Shown here in pieces: positions 44,090-54,671 of a DNA stretch of 64,000 nucleotides. The notes below the pieces were generated by a model that did not search any database, was not told the DNA's origin, and was given only the letters and a program-made list of their open reading frames with translations. Both the position numbers and the translations under genes were made by a program. Origin of the DNA: Chromatiaceae bacterium (GTDB taxonomy: Bacteria; Pseudomonadota; Gammaproteobacteria; Chromatiales; Chromatiaceae); contig JACKMU010000008.1 in assembly GCA_024235215.1 (NCBI GenBank), forward strand, positions 62,001-126,000, in the 5' to 3' direction. Each line of letters begins with the position of its first letter. Within the stretch, counting starts at the first letter, position 1.

Positions 44090-45130
44090 TTGCGAGCGAC
44101 CTCAGTGAAAAGTGAAACCAGTGTTAACGAGAGTGCCGAGACGCTACGTCTCGCGCTACCGCTTATGACGCGCAATGAAATCCCGGTGACACCGGAGAAC
44201 TACGCCATCTGGTTCCATTATGTCGCCAACGACCGGCCCGGCCTCAAAAAGTATATCGATGAACTGCTGGAGAAACAGACCAAGTTCACTCCGGAACTCA
44301 ACGAGAGTATTCACCAGCAGTTTCTCTCGGATGGCGATCTGGTCCAGATCGAGCAGGTGCGCAGAAGTATCGCCAGCGCACTGGCCGAAGCAACCACCGC
44401 GTTGCGGCAGTCCGGCAGCGCAGCGGGACGTTACAGCGAGATACTGGTCAACTTCGACAGATCCAGCGGTTCGGCTGAATCGCTCGATGACATCTACCGC
44501 CTGCTCCACAGCGTGCTGGAAGAGACGCAGCAGATGCAGAAATCGATGGAGCAGTTGCAGCAGGAGTTCATCGCCAAGTCAGAAGATATGGACAAACTGA
44601 AAAAGGAGCTCGAGCAGGTACGGAAACAGGCGTCGACCGATGCGCTCACCGGCCTCTACAACCGCTCCACATTTTTCAACTCGATGGAGGAGATCGAAGC
44701 AGCAGCCGGTTCCACGACCAACCCATACTGTGTCGTGATGATCGACATAGACAACTTCAAACGTGTCAACGACACTTTCGGTCATCTGGTGGGAGACAAG
44801 GTGATTCGCTTCGTCGCCGACAGTCTGCGTCAATCGATAAAGGGGCAGGACTGCGCCGCCCGATTCGGAGGCGAGGAGTATGCGATGTTACTTCCCGAAA
44901 CCCGCTTGAAAGATGCAGTCACTCTGTGTAACAAGATTCGCAGGAACATCGCGCTGGCTAACTTGGTGAGATCAGGTACCAAAGAGCCCATTGGGCAGAT
45001 CACGATATCTGTCGGGGTCGCTGAAAATCATCCCGGGGAGAGCCGTATGGATCTGATGGCGCGCGCTGACGAAGCACTTTATCGCTCCAAACAGGACGGC
45101 CGCAACCGGGTGTCCGCCGCGGAAGACTGA
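44090..45130 (+). CDS. GGDEF-domain protein, probable diguanylate cyclase
   Basis: 346 residues starting with TTG at 44090, with GGAG 8 bases upstream; a GTG at 44105 is an alternative start. No signal peptide or membrane segment. The N-terminal ~170 residues are helical, with a coiled coil just before the catalytic domain (MEQLQQEFIAKSEDMDKLKK). The GGDEF domain has the active-site variant GGEEY (260-264) and DIDNFKRVND. The product-inhibition RxxD reads KGQD, so the site looks lost. It is likely active and cytoplasmic. It follows the ANTAR regulator. Confidence 0.88.
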   Translation: MRATSVKSETSVNESAETLRLALPLMTRNEIPVTPENYAIWFHYVANDRPGLKKYIDELLEKQTKFTPELNESIHQQFLSDGDLVQIEQVRRSIASALAEATTALRQSGSAAGRYSEILVNFDRSSGSAESLDDIYRLLHSVLEETQQMQKSMEQLQQEFIAKSEDMDKLKKELEQVRKQASTDALTGLYNRSTFFNSMEEIEAAAGSTTNPYCVVMIDIDNFKRVNDTFGHLVGDKVIRFVADSLRQSIKGQDCAARFGGEEYAMLLPETRLKDAVTLCNKIRRNIALANLVRSGTKEPIGQITISVGVAENHPGESRMDLMARADEALYRSKQDGRNRVSAAED

Positions 45131-45229
45131 AATATGCCGGAGTGGCAAGAGCCGATCACGTCGGGCAGCCTGATCACCCCGATCTAATCTAGGCTCAATG
45201 CCAGATTCTTTGAATCGACATCCTGCTGC

Positions 45230-46672
<1,443 letters not shown>

Positions 46673-46879
46673 CTCGTCACTCTCTGAACTCTGACTAGGA
46701 AAGCACCTGAGTCAATTGGCGCTTCCGGTGGTACTCGGACGTACTGCCATTTTCGACCGCTAAATACGATTGAAAACGGAGAAATCAGTCTATCGCACTG
46801 TTCAATTCCCATTCGCTGGTTAAGCCGGAATGGCACTATTCAGCTTCCCTACAACAACGGACCGCAGCGGCCGGCCGAG

Positions 46880-48331
46880 CTAATATCCGGTCGGCAGCGC
46901 CAAGTGCCAATCGCTCTCCTGCTGAAATCGATGAGCAATATTCAGCAATTGCGCCTCCTGGAAATAGTTGCCGATGATCTGCAGCCCGACGGGTCGTCCT
47001 GCCACCGGTCTTACCGGTATCGATATCCCGGGCAGACCGGCGAGATTGGCCGCAATAGTGTAGATATCCGAGAGGTACATGGTGACCGGGTCGCCGGCCT
47101 TCTCACCCAATGCGAACGCGGTGGAGGGCGAAGTTGGCCCCATGATCACGTCCACCTTTTCGAAGGCCTTCTTGAAATCCTCCGAAATCAGCTGGCGTAT
47201 CTGCTGCGCCTTGAGATAATAGGCGTCATAATAACCGGCGGAAAGCGCGTAGGTTCCGATCAGGATCCGGCGCTTCACCTCGGCGCCGAAACCTTCGCCG
47301 CGGGAGCGTTTATAGAGATCCTCCAGATCCCGAGGCTGGTCACACCGGTAACCGAAGCGAACCCCATCGAAGCGTGACAGATTGGAGGAGCATTCAGCCG
47401 GCGCCACGACATAATAGGTCGCGACCGCCAGTCCACTGTTGGGCAATGATATCTCCATCACCTCGGCTCCCAATTGCCGGTACTCAGTGACGGCAAGCTC
47501 GATCGAACGCGCCACTTCAGGATCCAAGCCCTGATCGAAGTACTCCTTCGGCAGTCCGATCTTCAAACCAGCCAATGCAGCATCCAGGTGTGCGGAGTAA
47601 TCAGGCACCGACTCCCGGGCACTGGTTGAGTCGCGCGGATCGAAACCGGCCATCGCCTGCAGCATGACTGCCGCATCCGCGGCGCTCCTGGTCAGCACGC
47701 CTCCCTGGTCGAGCGACGAGGCGAAGGCGATCATGCCGTAACGCGAGACGCGCCCGTAGGTCGGTTTCAACCCGGTGATACCGCAGAGTGCGGCCGGCTG
47801 TCGGATGGAACCGCCGGTATCGGTGCCAGTGGCCGCAACGCAGAGACGCGCGGCAACCGCAGCGGCCGAACCGCCAGAGGAGCCGCCAGGAACCAGATTC
47901 AGATCCCAGGGATTGCGCACCGCTCCGTAGTAACTGGTCTCGTTGGAGGAGCCCATCGCGAACTCATCCATATTGGTCTTCCCCAACATCACTGCGCCGG
48001 CAGCGTTCAGGCGACTAACCACAGTAGCGTCGTAGGGTGCAATAAAGCTGTCGAGCATTTTCGAACCACAACTGGTTCTCAGACCATCGGTGCAGAAGAT
48101 GTCTTTATGGGCGATGGGAATGCCTGCCAGCGGTCCAGCATCACCATGGCGAATCAGCCTGTCCGCGTTTTCCGCTGCAGCCATCGCCTGCGCTGATGCC
48201 AGTGTGATAAAACAGTTCAGTTCCCCGTCATATCGTCCGATACGGTCGAGAAACAAACGGGTCAGTTCAATGCTGGAATACTCTCCTGCACGCAGACCTG
48301 CTCCCAGCTCCGATATACTCTTGCTATACAT
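46880..48331 (-). CDS. gatA: Aspartyl/glutamyl-tRNA amidotransferase subunit A
   Basis: 483 residues. Amidase-signature enzyme that takes ammonia from glutamine. The Ser-cisSer-Lys triad is visible in AHKDIFC (lysine) and in GGSSGGSAAAVAA and TDTGGSIRQPAAL (serines). It lies 21 bases after gatC. The complex shows that Gln-tRNA and/or Asn-tRNA can be made by the indirect route. Confidence 0.97.
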   Translation of the reverse strand: MYSKSISELGAGLRAGEYSSIELTRLFLDRIGRYDGELNCFITLASAQAMAAAENADRLIRHGDAGPLAGIPIAHKDIFCTDGLRTSCGSKMLDSFIAPYDATVVSRLNAAGAVMLGKTNMDEFAMGSSNETSYYGAVRNPWDLNLVPGGSSGGSAAAVAARLCVAATGTDTGGSIRQPAALCGITGLKPTYGRVSRYGMIAFASSLDQGGVLTRSAADAAVMLQAMAGFDPRDSTSARESVPDYSAHLDAALAGLKIGLPKEYFDQGLDPEVARSIELAVTEYRQLGAEVMEISLPNSGLAVATYYVVAPAECSSNLSRFDGVRFGYRCDQPRDLEDLYKRSRGEGFGAEVKRRILIGTYALSAGYYDAYYLKAQQIRQLISEDFKKAFEKVDVIMGPTSPSTAFALGEKAGDPVTMYLSDIYTIAANLAGLPGISIPVRPVAGRPVGLQIIGNYFQEAQLLNIAHRFQQESDWHLALPTGY

Positions 48332-48352
48332 GCGTGGCTGTCACTCCAGTAC

Positions 48353-48640
48353 TTATTCGATCACCTTGGGAACCAGATAGAGTCCCTTTTCCGTGGCCGG
48401 GGCGATGGTCTGAAAACGGTCGCGCTGATCAGTCTCGCTGACCTCGTCTGGACGCAAACGCTGAGACATCTGCAGCGGATGCGCCATTGGCACCACCCCC
48501 GTGGTATCCACCACATTCATCTGCTCTACCAGCTGCAGGATGGTTGAGAGATCGGCGGCCACCGCATCCAGTTCGACGTCATTCACCGCCAAACGCGCCA
48601 GATGGGCGATATTTTCCACATCGGATCTTTGCAGAGACAT
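48353..48640 (-). CDS. gatC: Aspartyl/glutamyl-tRNA amidotransferase subunit C
   Basis: 95 residues. Start MSLQRSDVENIAHLARLAV matches the GatC family; it wraps around and stabilises GatA-GatB. First gene of gatCAB, divergent from mreB. Confidence 0.96.
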   Translation of the reverse strand: MSLQRSDVENIAHLARLAVNDVELDAVAADLSTILQLVEQMNVVDTTGVVPMAHPLQMSQRLRPDEVSETDQRDRFQTIAPATEKGLYLVPKVIE

Positions 48641-48877
48641 AGAATTGACTCGAATTGCGCCATTTGCAAAAGGGGGAAAAGTATCACATTTGGCGAACCG
48701 AAGGCAGAAGAAAATTTAATCCTGACCACACCGATCGACAATTTTGTGGAACCGCTTCTTGCTCAATCCCCCCTGCGGTTGCTAAATTACCACCTTTTTC
48801 AAATGGGCCTCGATCCTTGGGATGCTGCGATCGCCTGGCCGGTTTTGACCACACACCTTACGGAAACTCATTTCACC

Positions 48878-49930
48878 ATGCTGTTCAGACGCTTACGCGG
48901 ATTTTTCTCGAATGACCTCGCCATTGACCTGGGCACCGCCAATACTTTGATCTATGCACGCGGTCAAGGCGTGTTGCTTGACGAGCCCTCGGTAGTCGCA
49001 ATCCGCCAGGACCGGGGACCGGGGGGAGGCAAGTCGGTGGCTGCGGTCGGAGACGAAGCCAAGGCGATGCTGGGAAGGACCCCGAACAACATCACAGCGA
49101 TACGGCCAATGAAGGACGGCGTGATAGCCGACTTCACCGTCACCGAAAAGATGCTTCAGCATTTTATCCACAAGGTGCATGAGAGCAAATTGATTCGCCC
49201 CAGCCCCCGGGTACTGGTATGTGTGCCCTGTGGATCCACTCAAGTGGAGCGCCGGGCGATACGCGAGTCAGCCGCGGGTGCAGGCGCACGTGAGGTATAC
49301 CTGATCGAAGAACCGATGGCGGCAGCTATTGGAGCCGGACTGCCGGTCGACGAAGCCCGGGGGTCGATGGTGCTGGATATCGGTGGCGGCACCTCAGAGG
49401 TCGCCATCATCTCTCTCAATGGGATAGTTTACGCCAACTCGGTGCGGGTTGGCGGTGACCGTTTCGACGAAGCGATCATCAACTATGTGCGGCGCAACTA
49501 CGGCACGTTGATCGGCGAAGCCACCGCTGAGCGGATTAAGAAGGAGATCGGCTCCGCTTTCCCTGGCAACGAGGTGCGCGAGATCGAAGTGAAGGGACGC
49601 AATCTTGCGGAGGGGATTCCGCGCAGCTTCACGCTCAACAGCAACGAGATTCTGGAAGCGCTGCAGGAACCGCTCTCGGGAATTGTCGGCGCAGTGAAAG
49701 CAGCATTGGAGCAGACTCCACCTGAGCTGGGCGCAGACGTCGCCGAAAGAGGCATTGTGCTCACCGGTGGGGGTGCACTGCTGCGCGATATCGATCGCTT
49801 ACTGGAAGAGGAGACCGGACTGCCTGTGCTCATCGCCGAAGACCCGCTGACCTGCGTTGCCAGAGGGGGTGGCCGGGCACTGGAGATGCTCGATGAACGC
49901 GGTGGGGAACTGCTCTTTTCCGTCGATTGA
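48878..49930 (+). CDS. mreB: Rod-shape-determining protein MreB
   Basis: 350 residues from the ATG at 48878 (MLFRRLRGFFSNDLAIDLGT). An open extension of 92 codons upstream overlaps gatC and is not MreB-like. Actin-family motifs DLGTANTL, DIGGGTSEVAI and TGGGALLRDI are intact. Short MreB filaments guide the elongation machinery; mreC, mreD, mrdA and rodA follow on the same strand. Confidence 0.97.
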   Translation: MLFRRLRGFFSNDLAIDLGTANTLIYARGQGVLLDEPSVVAIRQDRGPGGGKSVAAVGDEAKAMLGRTPNNITAIRPMKDGVIADFTVTEKMLQHFIHKVHESKLIRPSPRVLVCVPCGSTQVERRAIRESAAGAGAREVYLIEEPMAAAIGAGLPVDEARGSMVLDIGGGTSEVAIISLNGIVYANSVRVGGDRFDEAIINYVRRNYGTLIGEATAERIKKEIGSAFPGNEVREIEVKGRNLAEGIPRSFTLNSNEILEALQEPLSGIVGAVKAALEQTPPELGADVAERGIVLTGGGALLRDIDRLLEEETGLPVLIAEDPLTCVARGGGRALEMLDERGGELLFSVD

Positions 49931-50143
49931 TCAGGGGCAACATTCGATATCCCAGCAACCCGCTAGCGTTTGCACCAGCAGCAGCATCCAGGGTGCAGAA
50001 TTTTCACCCGGGTAAGGGCGTCACACTCCCCGGCACAGCCACCTGTGGTGGATAATTCTCTGTTTCGGCAGAAGTCTGAACGGCTACGATCAGGGCACTC
50101 GACCCTCTGGCGGACTGCCCGAATTGTTTGAGGTAGACCGACT

Positions 50144-51037
50144 ATTAAACTGATTTTCACACAGGGCCCGTCACTGAACACCCGCATCGTCGTTGCGGGA
50201 GTGGTTTCACTTGCCCTGATGGTGATGGATCACCGCCAGAATCATCTGGAGGGGATCCGGGCACTCCTCTCGGTGGCGATCTATCCGCTACAGATGATCG
50301 TCAACCTGCCGCGGAGCGGTGGCGAATGGATTGCGGAGACCTTCGCCACGCGCCGCATGCTGCAGCAGAGCAATACGGCGCTCCATAAGGAGAATCTGCT
50401 GTTGCGGGCGGAGCAGCAGAAGCTCGAGTCCCTGAAAATGGAGAATATGCGTCTGCGCAATCTGGTCGACTCCGCGTTCAAACTGGGTGAGCGGGTTCTG
50501 ATTGCCGAGTTGATCGCAGTCGATCTGGACCCCTATCGCCATCAGGTACTGATCAATAAAGGTAGCACCTCGGAAGTTTTCGAGGGACAGCCCGCACTTG
50601 ATGCATATGCAGTGATGGGACAGGTGACCCACGTCACCCCGTTCACCGCCACGGTTCTGCTGATCACTGACGCCAGCCACGGCTTACCGGTCCAGGTCAA
50701 CCGTAATGGCCTGCGTACCATTGCACTCGGCACCGGACATATCGACCGGCTGGAACTTTCGCATCTTCCCAACAACGCCGACATCAAGGTGGGTGACCAA
50801 CTGGTCACCTCGGGGCTCGGCGGCCGCTTTCCACCCGGCTACCCAGTTGCCGAAGTCACTTCGGTGACTCCCAACCCTGGACAGCCTTTCGCGTCGGTTC
50901 TGGCACGCCCCATCTCCAAGCTGGAGCAGGCACGCGAAACCATGCTCGTGTGGCGACTGGATACCTTGTACAACTATAGTCCCACTGCCGCTCCCTCATC
51001 AGAAGCCGAACAGACCGAAAAGGAGCCTACACCGTGA
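50144..51037 (+). CDS. mreC: Rod-shape-determining protein MreC, ATT start inferred
   Basis: 297 residues if begun at ATT 50144. The next conventional start, GTG 50201, would cut off the cytoplasmic N-terminus and part of the only membrane helix. Translation from the ATT gives (M)KLIFTQGPSLNTRIVVAG, which lines up with the E. coli start MKPIFSRGPSL. An in-frame stop at 50129 excludes anything longer, and GAGG lies 10 bases upstream. The protein has one membrane helix, a coiled coil (about 75-110) and the periplasmic beta domains. It links MreB to PBP2. Confidence 0.88.
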   Translation: MKLIFTQGPSLNTRIVVAGVVSLALMVMDHRQNHLEGIRALLSVAIYPLQMIVNLPRSGGEWIAETFATRRMLQQSNTALHKENLLLRAEQQKLESLKMENMRLRNLVDSAFKLGERVLIAELIAVDLDPYRHQVLINKGSTSEVFEGQPALDAYAVMGQVTHVTPFTATVLLITDASHGLPVQVNRNGLRTIALGTGHIDRLELSHLPNNADIKVGDQLVTSGLGGRFPPGYPVAEVTSVTPNPGQPFASVLARPISKLEQARETMLVWRLDTLYNYSPTAAPSSEAEQTEKEPTP

Positions 51038-51522
51038 CTCTGACCCCGCAACGCGGCGGCTTGGTCATTGTACTGAGCTTTCTGTTGGCATTTCTGCTGA
51101 CGGTGCTGCCATTACCGGAATGGGCACGGTTCTTCCGCCCACAGTGGGCCGTTTTGGTTCTGATCTACTGGGTCATGGCCTCACCCCACCGGGTTGGGGT
51201 CGGCGTAGGCTGGACCAGCGGTCTCATCCTTGACTTGCTCACAGGTACACTGCTGGGGCAACACGCACTGGCCTTGTCGCTGATCGCCTACATCACCCAG
51301 AAAATGCACCAGCGGATCCGACTCTTCCCATTGTGGCAACAGTCGCTCACCACACTGGTGCTGCTGTTGATCGAAAAACTGCTGGCACTGTGGGTTCTGG
51401 GTGCAATCGCCCAGCCGGTTCCGTCGTTGACCTTCTGGATGCCACCAATCGTCGGCACACTGCTGTGGCCCTGGATCTTCATTGTCCTGCGTGATCTCCA
51501 GCGTAGATTCCAGGTAAGCTGA
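51034..51522 (+). CDS. mreD: Rod-shape-determining protein MreD
   Basis: 162 residues with a GTG start that overlaps the mreC stop by 4 bases. About five hydrophobic segments, typical of MreD, with RPQWAVLVLIYWVMASPHRVG in the second. Inner-membrane partner of MreC in the elongasome. Confidence 0.95.
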   Translation: MTLTPQRGGLVIVLSFLLAFLLTVLPLPEWARFFRPQWAVLVLIYWVMASPHRVGVGVGWTSGLILDLLTGTLLGQHALALSLIAYITQKMHQRIRLFPLWQQSLTTLVLLLIEKLLALWVLGAIAQPVPSLTFWMPPIVGTLLWPWIFIVLRDLQRRFQVS

Positions 51523-51606
51523 TGTTCCGCTTCAGTAACAACGCAAGGATGCGTTCAATTCCGCGGCATCATACGGACCAGCCACGATTTCTGAACCGGT
51601 CTGGCC

Positions 51607-53466
51607 ATGTCTCGTAACGCACTTAAAGATTACCTGCGTGAAAGCAGGCTGTTCCGGAATCGGATTATTGTCACCGCTGTGGCGGTTGTACTGCTGCTGG
51701 GCGCACTGGTCACCCGCCTGGTTGTGCTACAGGTGATCAATCATCAACACTTCACCACACTCTCGCAGGAAAACCGGGTCGATGTGAGAGCGTTGCCGCC
51801 GACGCGTGGACTGATCTACGACCGCAACGGGGTGATCCTGGCACAGAATCTGCCCACTTTCAGTCTGGAGGTGATACCCGAACAGGTAAAAGATCTGGAT
51901 GCCACACTGCAGGCACTCGGTAAGATCATCGAGATCAGTGAAAGCGATTATAAAAGCTTCAAAGGACAGCTTAATCAGCAACGACGCTTTAACAGTATTC
52001 CAATTCGCGTGCGACTGGATCAGGTAGAGGTTGCCAAGCTGGCGGCCAACCGGCACCGCTTTCCGGGAGTCGAGATTGAAGCCAAGCTGCTGCGCCACTA
52101 TCCCTTGGGAGAAAAAACCGCCCATGTAGTTGGCTATGTGGGGCGCATCAACCAGGAGGAGTTGCAGAGGATCAATGAGGAAGAACAGGATGAGAATGTC
52201 GCCTCCAGCTACTCAGGAACCTCCCACATCGGCAAGACCGGTGTCGAAAAGAGCTACGAGAGCATATTGCACGGCAAAGTCGGTGTGCGGCAGGTAGAGG
52301 TGAACGCACTGGGCCGAATCATCAGAGTACTCCACAGCGAACCGCCCGAACCGGGTCAGGATCTGCACCTCTCACTGGATATCGGACTACAGAGTGAGGC
52401 TATCGCTGCATTCGGAGAGGAGAGAGGTGCAGCGGTCGCAATCGACCCCAGAAATGGCGCGATTCTCGCTCTGGTCAGCAATCCCGGATTCGACCCCAAC
52501 CTGTTCGTCGAGGGGATCTCTTCGTCGGATTACAAAATGTTGCAGCAATCGAAAGACAAACCGCTGTTCAACCGTGCGCTGCGTGGACAGTATCCTCCCG
52601 GATCGACGGTAAAGCCCTTCATCGGACTGGCTGGTCTGGAGACCGGCACCCTGAACAGCACGCAGAAAAACTATTGCCCTGGTTTTTACCAGCTTCCCGG
52701 ACATTCACACAAATACCGGGACTGGAGAAAGGGTGGTCACGGTTCCGTCAATCTGATTGACGCGGTCACCCAGTCCTGTGACGTCTACTTCTATGCGCTG
52801 GCGCACCAGTTGGGCATAGACAGACTGCATGAGTTTCTAAGTCGCTTTGGCTTTGGCCGCCGTACCAAACTGGACATCGAGGGGGAACGTACCGGGTTGT
52901 TGCCCTCCCGCGAATGGAAGAAGAGGGTACGCAAACAGCCCTGGTACCCCGGAGAGACCCTGATCGCCGGTATCGGACAGGGTTATTTTCTTGCCACACC
53001 ACTGCAACTGGCGCATGCGACAGCAACCCTCGCCGCCAGAGGCGTATCAAATCCACCATGGGTGGTGCAAACTAAAGGGATCAAGTATGTGTCAGGTGCC
53101 ATGCATGAGAGAGATAAACCTACCATACTGCAGCAGAGAAACCCCAATAACTGGATAAAGGCCATTGAGGCAATGACTCAGGTGATAGAAGGTGCACGTG
53201 GTACCGCCCGTGCCCTGAAAAACGAGAACTATCGTATCGCAGGAAAAACAGGTACCGCACAGGTTTTCTCCGTGAAGCAGGACGAGGAGTACGATGAAGA
53301 GAAGGTGGAAAAAGAGAAACGTGACCATGCACTGTTCATCGCTTTCGCCCCGGTGGAGGAGCCACGCATTGCCGTAGCGGTGGTGGTGGAGAACGGTGGT
53401 CACGGCGGTTCTGTCGCGGCGCCAATTGCCAAGCGCATCATGGATTACCATCTTTTGAAAAAGTGA
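51607..53466 (+). CDS. mrdA: Penicillin-binding protein 2, elongasome transpeptidase
   Basis: 619 residues. One N-terminal membrane helix (about 18-45), pedestal domain, then the transpeptidase with active-site serine S333 in PGSTVKPF, the SCD motif in TQSCDVYFYAL and KTG in IAGKTGTAQV. It cross-links peptidoglycan during side-wall growth with RodA, whose gene overlaps it by 4 bases. Confidence 0.98.
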   Translation: MSRNALKDYLRESRLFRNRIIVTAVAVVLLLGALVTRLVVLQVINHQHFTTLSQENRVDVRALPPTRGLIYDRNGVILAQNLPTFSLEVIPEQVKDLDATLQALGKIIEISESDYKSFKGQLNQQRRFNSIPIRVRLDQVEVAKLAANRHRFPGVEIEAKLLRHYPLGEKTAHVVGYVGRINQEELQRINEEEQDENVASSYSGTSHIGKTGVEKSYESILHGKVGVRQVEVNALGRIIRVLHSEPPEPGQDLHLSLDIGLQSEAIAAFGEERGAAVAIDPRNGAILALVSNPGFDPNLFVEGISSSDYKMLQQSKDKPLFNRALRGQYPPGSTVKPFIGLAGLETGTLNSTQKNYCPGFYQLPGHSHKYRDWRKGGHGSVNLIDAVTQSCDVYFYALAHQLGIDRLHEFLSRFGFGRRTKLDIEGERTGLLPSREWKKRVRKQPWYPGETLIAGIGQGYFLATPLQLAHATATLAARGVSNPPWVVQTKGIKYVSGAMHERDKPTILQQRNPNNWIKAIEAMTQVIEGARGTARALKNENYRIAGKTGTAQVFSVKQDEEYDEEKVEKEKRDHALFIAFAPVEEPRIAVAVVVENGGHGGSVAAPIAKRIMDYHLLKK

Positions 53467-54608
53467 GTACGAACCGATTTTATCCACCGAGTGGTCTGCG
53501 TGAATCCAATCCGACAAAAGTGGATGGATTGCTTGCCGGGCTGCACCTGGATCTTCCGCTTTTAACCGGACTGATCCTATTGTCACTATTCGGCCTGTTG
53601 GTGCTGTTCAGTGCCAGTGGAGAGAGCGTCGAGCATGTCAAAAGGGCACTGCTCAGGCTGGCACTGGCATTTGCCATGATGGTCGTCGTTGCCCAGATCC
53701 CACCGGCGGTCGTGCGGCGCTGGTCACCCCGTCTGTTCGCCATCAGCCTGCTGCTGCTGGTTGCAGTACTGGTGGCTGGCCATGGGGCAAAAGGTGCGCA
53801 ACGCTGGATAAGCCTCGGATTTTTCAATTTCCAACCGGCGGATCTGGCAAAACTTGCGGTACCGATGATGATCGCCTGGTTTCTTGCTGAAAAACCACTG
53901 CCCCCGACTTGGCAACGGCTCACCATTGCCGGCGCGATGATTTTTATACCGATACTGCTGATAGCGCTGCAACCGGACCTGGGGACTGCCCTGTTGGTGG
54001 CCAGTTCGGGTCTGTTCGTGCTCTTTCTCGCTGGCCTGAGCTGGCGCTTCCTGGCAGGTATGGCCATCACCGCGGTGCCCAGTGGCTGGGTGCTCTGGGA
54101 GTGGGGTATGCACGACTATCAGCGCGGCCGGGTGCTCACTTTCCTCGATCCGGAACGTGATCCGCTTGGCAGCGGATACCATATTATCCAGTCAAAAATC
54201 GCCATCGGCTCCGGCGGACTTTACGGTAAAGGCTGGTTAAATGGAACTCAGTCCCATCTGGAGTTTCTGCCGGAACGGACCACGGATTTCATATTCGCGG
54301 TACTCTCTGAGGAGTTTGGCCTTACCGGCGTGATCCTGCTACTCTCGCTTTATCTGTTAATCATTCTACGCGGTCTCTATATCGCCACGCGGGCTCAGGA
54401 TACCTTCAGCCGCTTGCTGGCCGGTGCCTTGACCCTGGTATTCTTCGTCTACCTGTTCGTCAATACCGGAATGGTGAGCGGACTGTTGCCGGTGGTTGGT
54501 GTACCACTTCCATTGGTAAGCTATGGCGGCACAGCGACGGTGACCATTTTGACAGGATTCGGTATCCTGATGTCGATCCATACGCATCGTAAATTACTGC
54601 CCACATAA
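53463..54608 (+). CDS. rodA: RodA, SEDS glycosyltransferase of the elongasome
   Basis: 381 residues, GTG start overlapping the mrdA stop. About ten membrane segments. SEDS features GVPLPLVSYGGTA near the C-terminus and FFNFQPADLAKLA are intact. It polymerises glycan strands as partner of PBP2. Confidence 0.97.
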   Translation: MSTNRFYPPSGLRESNPTKVDGLLAGLHLDLPLLTGLILLSLFGLLVLFSASGESVEHVKRALLRLALAFAMMVVVAQIPPAVVRRWSPRLFAISLLLLVAVLVAGHGAKGAQRWISLGFFNFQPADLAKLAVPMMIAWFLAEKPLPPTWQRLTIAGAMIFIPILLIALQPDLGTALLVASSGLFVLFLAGLSWRFLAGMAITAVPSGWVLWEWGMHDYQRGRVLTFLDPERDPLGSGYHIIQSKIAIGSGGLYGKGWLNGTQSHLEFLPERTTDFIFAVLSEEFGLTGVILLLSLYLLIILRGLYIATRAQDTFSRLLAGALTLVFFVYLFVNTGMVSGLLPVVGVPLPLVSYGGTATVTILTGFGILMSIHTHRKLLPT

Positions 54609-54671
54609 CCGCGAGCGGAGTGGATAGATGCGCAGCTTGAACCCCTACTGAATAAGGAGCAAACCACTAAC

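Noticed and set aside
48602..48877. 92-codon N-terminal extension of mreB
   Set aside because: It overlaps gatC and has no resemblance to MreB; the ATG at 48878 gives the standard start.
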